In this document: positions 7,800 to 10,490 of the stretch, piece by piece | How the letters are laid out: each line of letters starts with the position of its first letter | How positions within the stretch are numbered: position 1 is the stretch's first letter | Made by a program: the position numbers and the translations under genes | The notes under the pieces: generated by a model | Seen by the model: the letters and a program-made list of their open reading frames with translations, nothing else | What the model was told of the DNA's origin: nothing | Databases searched by the model: none | Origin: Cyclobacteriaceae bacterium | Lineage (GTDB): Bacteria > Bacteroidota > Bacteroidia > Cytophagales > Cyclobacteriaceae | Direction: 5' to 3' | Assembly (NCBI GenBank): GCA_013140395.1 | Contig: JABFSY010000226.1 | Span: forward strand, 1-10,490 | DNA: 10,490 nt

Positions 7800-8365
7800 A
7801 TGCCCCAAAATAGAAGCGTTTTTGATAGTTCGGCCATCCCATTCAGGCTGGTGTTTGTCATGTGGTTGTCTTTCAGCATTCAATTTTTCTACCAAATTGA
7901 CCTAGGCTTTTTGGGTATCAAACCGCGCAGCTTTTCTGGCTTAATTGGCATATTCACAGCTCCCATGATCCATGGAAGCTATATGCATCTACTTTCGAAT
8001 ACATTTCCTTTGCTTTTCCTCGGAACACTACTTTTTTTCTTCTATGACAGAATTGGCACCATCGTTTTTTTTCGATGTTACCTATTCACAAATCTTCTTG
8101 TCTGGATTTTTAGCCCACGCGTTTCATATCATATCGGAGCCAGCGGTTTGATTTATGGTCTGGCCGCCTTTCTCATTGTTTTTGGTTTCCTGCGGCAAGA
8201 TTTCTTGTCTATTCTTATTTCCATTGCAGTTGTGATTGCCTATGGTGGCATTTTTTACGGAGTCATGCCGATGGACCCCGTATATCCTGGGAGTCGCACT
8301 TGGCCGGGGCATTGGTTGGAAGTGTAACGGCATTTAATTTGGCGGACAAAAAAAGAATTCGATGA
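7800..8365 (+). pseudogene. Rhomboid family intramembrane serine protease with a one-base frameshift
   Basis: Rhomboids cleave transmembrane helices inside the membrane with a Ser-His dyad. Residues 1-160 from the ATG at 7800 match the family: DLGFLGIKPR, IHGSYMHLLSN (H58, H63, N67), hydrophobic segments near 12-30, 66-83, 88-105, 113-131 and 135-154, and the catalytic serine S115 in HIGASGLIYG. After GVMPMDP the frame gives VYPGSRTWPGHWLEV and stops at 8327. The frame one base over, from 8282, reads ISWESHLAGALVGSV and continues to TGA at 8363-8365; WESHLAGA is the typical last-helix motif with the catalytic histidine. Restoring one base near 8276-8281 yields about 188 residues ending 1 base before the holA ATG, the expected tight operon spacing. 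As written, the product lacks the catalytic histidine and last membrane helix and should be inactive. Confidence 0.88.
8276..8281 (+). other. Frameshift site in the rhomboid gene at a CCCC run
   Basis: ATG GAC CCC GTA TAT breaks the family reading. Inserting one C gives CCC CGT ATA TCC TGG (PRISW) and inserting one G gives CCC GGT ATA TCC TGG (PGISW), both leading into the expected WESHLAGA motif. The CCCC at 8276-8279 also lets a proline tRNA on CCC re-pair after a -1 slip, so ribosomal frameshifting is possible, although there is no classic slippery heptamer. Confidence 0.8.
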
Positions 8366-8366
8366 T

Positions 8367-9389
8367 ATGGATGCCTCCGCGAAAAAAATAGTTGACCGAC
8401 TTAAGGCAAAGAAATTTGACCCTGTCTACCTGTTACAGGGTGAAGAGACGTATTATATTGATTTCATTTCTAACTACATCGAAGCGCACGCATTAACTGA
8501 AAGTGAAAAGAGTTTCAATCAAGTAGTCCTCTATGGAAAGGACGCACCCGTAAATGTGATTTTGACAAACGCTAAGCGTTTTCCAATGATGGCAGACAGG
8601 CAGGTGGTGATTGTGCGGGAAGCGCAGGATATTCCAGATCTACAGAAGGATTCAGGGGCAAAACTTTTGCTGGACTACTTTTCAAGACCCGTTCCCTCCA
8701 CTATTTTAGTTTTATGCCACAAGCACAAAACACTTGACAAGAGAAAAGAATTAGGTAAGAAGGCGGAGCAATTAACGACCTCCGCTACCTTTAAAAAGCC
8801 CTATGAAAGCCAATTGCCCGAATTTGTCGCAGCTTACATCAGCGATAAAGGTTTTCAGATGGACGAAGGGGCCATCCGTGTGTTAGCTGAATACGTGGGA
8901 AATGATTTGAACAGACTAACAAACGAAATAGACAAGGTACTTATTGGTGCCGATTCCAAAGAAGTGATTTCATCGACTAAAGTGATGGCACAAGTCGGCA
9001 TCAGTCGAGAGTACAATATTTTTGAATTGCAGAAAGCGTTGATTGCAAAGGACACACTTCAGTTGACAAAGATACTAAACTACTTCGAGGGGAATGTCAA
9101 GAAGAATCCAGGTATCCCTTTGGTTGCCTTTCTATTTTCCTTTTTTAGCAAATTACTAGTCGCAGTTGCAACAGGTGATCGAAGTGAGAAAGGCCTTGTT
9201 ACTGCTTTGAAGATTAGCCCTTTCGCTGTCAAAGATTATATAAGTGCATTGAGAAACTTCCGCCCTGATCAAATAGTCAGGAATATTTCGCTCTTGAAAC
9301 AAGCCGATCTAAAATTGAAAGGTGTAAATGTGGGGAGTGAAGATGAAAGTCAGATTCTAAAGGAGCTGGTTTTTAAACTGATATTCTGA
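8367..9389 (+). CDS. holA: DNA polymerase III subunit delta
   Basis: A 340-residue protein, the usual length for HolA, the clamp-loader subunit that binds the sliding clamp and opens it during loading on primed DNA. The N-terminal AAA+-like domain contains the family opening PVYLLQGEETYYID (19-32) and RQVVIVREAQDI (78-89) with no functional P-loop, as is normal for delta. The lid region has LAEYVGNDLNRLTNEIDKV (173-191), a signature-like segment, followed by REYNIFELQKAL (214-225). The C-terminal collar domain ends with KQADLKLKG (311-319) and a helical terminus. The ATG follows the frame-restored end of the rhomboid gene by one base. The reading frame is intact throughout, in contrast to the two genes upstream. 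A weak terminator-like hairpin follows the stop. Confidence 0.93.
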   Translation: MDASAKKIVDRLKAKKFDPVYLLQGEETYYIDFISNYIEAHALTESEKSFNQVVLYGKDAPVNVILTNAKRFPMMADRQVVIVREAQDIPDLQKDSGAKLLLDYFSRPVPSTILVLCHKHKTLDKRKELGKKAEQLTTSATFKKPYESQLPEFVAAYISDKGFQMDEGAIRVLAEYVGNDLNRLTNEIDKVLIGADSKEVISSTKVMAQVGISREYNIFELQKALIAKDTLQLTKILNYFEGNVKKNPGIPLVAFLFSFFSKLLVAVATGDRSEKGLVTALKISPFAVKDYISALRNFRPDQIVRNISLLKQADLKLKGVNVGSEDESQILKELVFKLIF

Positions 9390-9405
9390 TAGTTACCTTT
9401 ATTTA

Positions 9406-9440
9406 AGTCAACTAGAAGTTCGACTACCTATTTTTTCTTT
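9406..9440 (+). terminator. Weak terminator-like hairpin after holA
   Basis: AGTC-AACT (9406-9413), loop AGA, AGTT (9417-9420), a bulged C, then GACT (9422-9425) form an 8-pair stem, followed after five bases by a T-rich stretch at 9431-9440. The stem is AT-rich and bulged, so efficiency is doubtful, but it lies 17 bases after the holA stop and before the next gene. Confidence 0.42.
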
Positions 9441-9488
9441 TATTGAATATCTACTCTCGATTGTTCCACTAATTAGTAAGTTATTTGG

Positions 9489-9496
9489 TAGCTTTG
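9489..9496 (+). promoter_or_regulatory. Possible Bacteroidota -7 promoter element TAGCTTTG
   Basis: TAGCTTTG matches the Bacteroidota housekeeping -7 consensus TAnnTTTG exactly and lies about 100 bases ahead of the ATG at 9595. The nearest TTG-type upstream element (9461-9463) is 25 bases away, longer than the usual spacing of about 19, so the promoter is only suggested. An 8-base pattern with four defined T/G positions is easily met by chance in AT-rich DNA. Confidence 0.28.
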
Positions 9497-9594
9497 AATT
9501 CGTGTAGCTGACTTATTTTTTGCACGCAATGATATTTTTTAAACGGATTACTATACTAAGCACTGCATTTTACTGTTTTGTGGAAAAGCTTTTC

Positions 9595-10490
9595 ATGAAA
9601 GTTCTTTTCACCTTCACCATTGGCCTTGTCGCAGTTCTATCGGTCAATGCACAAGACCTTCTATCGCAGCAAAAGATCGAGCAAACCTTTCAATTAGGTA
9701 TCGACCAGATTAGTAGAGGGCAGTTTGGGCCTGCTCGCGAAAGCTTCTCAAACTTGACTACTCTGCTAAACCCCGGAGACCTACGTACGATCGATGCTGA
9801 ATACTATCTCGCTTATTGTGCGCTTAACTTGTACCATTTAGATGCTGAAAAAAGATTTTCAAATTTTATAGTTGCTTATCCGAATCACCCCAAAGCCATC
9901 GTTGCTAATTTCGAGTTGGCAAACTTCTTTTACATCGAAAAGAACTACAAAAAATCCTCCAGCTATTTCAGTAAGGTCAATTTTTCAATACTAAGCAACG
10001 AACAGCAAAACCGCGGCCGATTTAGATTCGGCTACAGCTTGTTCAGCCAACGATCCTTAGTTGAATCACTTGATCAATTCAACTTTATTAAATCGCAGGG
10101 GGGGCAGTATGGACCTGCTGCCAGTTATTACGCTGGCTTTATTGAGTACGGACAAAGTGATTTTGAGAACGCCTATTTGGATTTGCAACGCGCGGAGCAA
10201 AATGAGGCGTACGCTAAGATCGTGCCTTATCTATTGGCCAACGTTTACTACAAGCAGAAAAAGTATGACGAATTGTTAACATATAGTTCTCAACTAAGCG
10301 GCAGGGAAGGAGTTGGTAATTCCGAGGAGATATCACTGTTGGTTGCCGAAGCCTATTTTAAGAAGGGAAGTAACAAAGAGGCGCTAGCCGTCTACACTAC
10401 TTATTTGAATGGTAAAGAGGATACTGCCGACAAAGGCATTTTACTACGGGCTGGCTATGCTGCTTTTATATTGAGTGAAGATGACATCGC
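9595..10490 (+). CDS. Secreted tetratricopeptide-repeat protein (3' partial)
   Basis: The frame is open to the end of the window, giving about 299 residues. Starting at ATG 9595, the protein begins with a clear Sec signal peptide (MKVLFTFTIGLVAVLSVNA, likely cleaved between A19 and Q20), so the mature protein is periplasmic or outer-membrane associated. The rest is helical and TPR-like: AEYYLAYCALNLYHLDAEKR (68-87), SNFIVAYPNHPKA then ANFELANFFYIEKNYKKS (89-121), AAGF-type ASYYAGFIEYGQSDFENA (176-193), PYLLANVYYKQKKYDEL (211-227) and LLVAEAYFKKGSNKEALAVY (248-267). TPRs usually mediate protein-protein contacts, and long secreted TPR proteins are common in this phylum; the partner is unknown. 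An in-frame ATG at 9529 would add 22 residues in front of the signal peptide, so 9595 is preferred. It follows holA after a 205-base gap. Confidence 0.85.
   Translation, partial: MKVLFTFTIGLVAVLSVNAQDLLSQQKIEQTFQLGIDQISRGQFGPARESFSNLTTLLNPGDLRTIDAEYYLAYCALNLYHLDAEKRFSNFIVAYPNHPKAIVANFELANFFYIEKNYKKSSSYFSKVNFSILSNEQQNRGRFRFGYSLFSQRSLVESLDQFNFIKSQGGQYGPAASYYAGFIEYGQSDFENAYLDLQRAEQNEAYAKIVPYLLANVYYKQKKYDELLTYSSQLSGREGVGNSEEISLLVAEAYFKKGSNKEALAVYTTYLNGKEDTADKGILLRAGYAAFILSEDDI

Noticed and set aside
7582..7842. Minus-strand frame across the TerB-like/rhomboid gap giving a protein-like segment (GIKFDPEKYKLDCCYPL).
   Set aside because: It overlaps two plus-strand genes, shows no recognisable domain or start context, and most of its length is the antisense of the TerB-like gene. 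Treated as chance.
9529..9594. Upstream in-frame ATG at 9529 as the start of the TPR protein.
   Set aside because: It would put 22 residues ahead of a well-formed signal peptide; the start at 9595 gives a standard lipophilic leader with a VNA cleavage site.
10061..10279. A 72-residue plus-strand frame near the window end.
   Set aside because: It is out of frame within the TPR protein gene, which is open from 9595 to 10490 with a signal peptide and TPR-like helices.

Overview
The window looks like a piece of a Bacteroidota chromosome, most likely from the Cytophagales side of the phylum. The grounds are a secreted multidomain protein ending in a type IX secretion (type A) sorting domain, a hybrid histidine kinase next to a sigma-54-type response regulator, a Cytophagales-style rhomboid protein, and AT-rich intergenic DNA with little Shine-Dalgarno signal. 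The taxonomic call is an inference from gene types only. No rRNA, tRNA, CRISPR array, insertion sequence or phage gene was seen. No stretch over 300 bases lacks a gene; the longest gap is 9390-9594, about 205 bases.

Layout. (1) 1-3885, plus strand: the 3' part of a very large cell-surface or secreted protein with PKD-like repeats, two PKD domains, a jelly-roll-like region, a thioredoxin/Omp28-like domain without its cysteines, and a type IX sorting domain. (2) 3882-7151, minus strand: a two-gene signalling operon, response regulator first and hybrid kinase second with 3 bases between them. The kinase and the surface-protein gene converge and share the palindrome CTAG as their overlapping stop codons. 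(3) 7152-7288: an AT-rich divergent intergenic region. (4) 7245/7289-9389, plus strand: a small TerB-like protein, a rhomboid protease and holA (DNA polymerase III delta). (5) 9390-9594: a gap with a weak terminator-like hairpin and a possible promoter. (6) 9595-10490, plus strand: the 5' part of a secreted tetratricopeptide-repeat protein that runs off the window.

The most notable result is three apparent lesions within about 1.5 kb, while the long genes on either side read cleanly. The response regulator has an in-frame TAA at the codon expected to encode the conserved receiver lysine, and its AAA+ and DNA-binding parts continue in the same frame beyond it. The rhomboid gene is shifted by one base just before its catalytic-histidine motif. 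The TerB-like gene seems to have lost one base near its 5' end. Both frameshifts are short by one base and lie at a CCCC run. Either this is clustered gene decay or it is assembly/sequencing error; the sequence alone cannot decide.

Functionally, the kinase (H148, D440, H577) and the receiver of the neighbouring regulator (D57) would form a complete His-Asp-His-Asp relay controlling sigma-54 promoters if the regulator were intact. I did not find a convincing wholly new system here.
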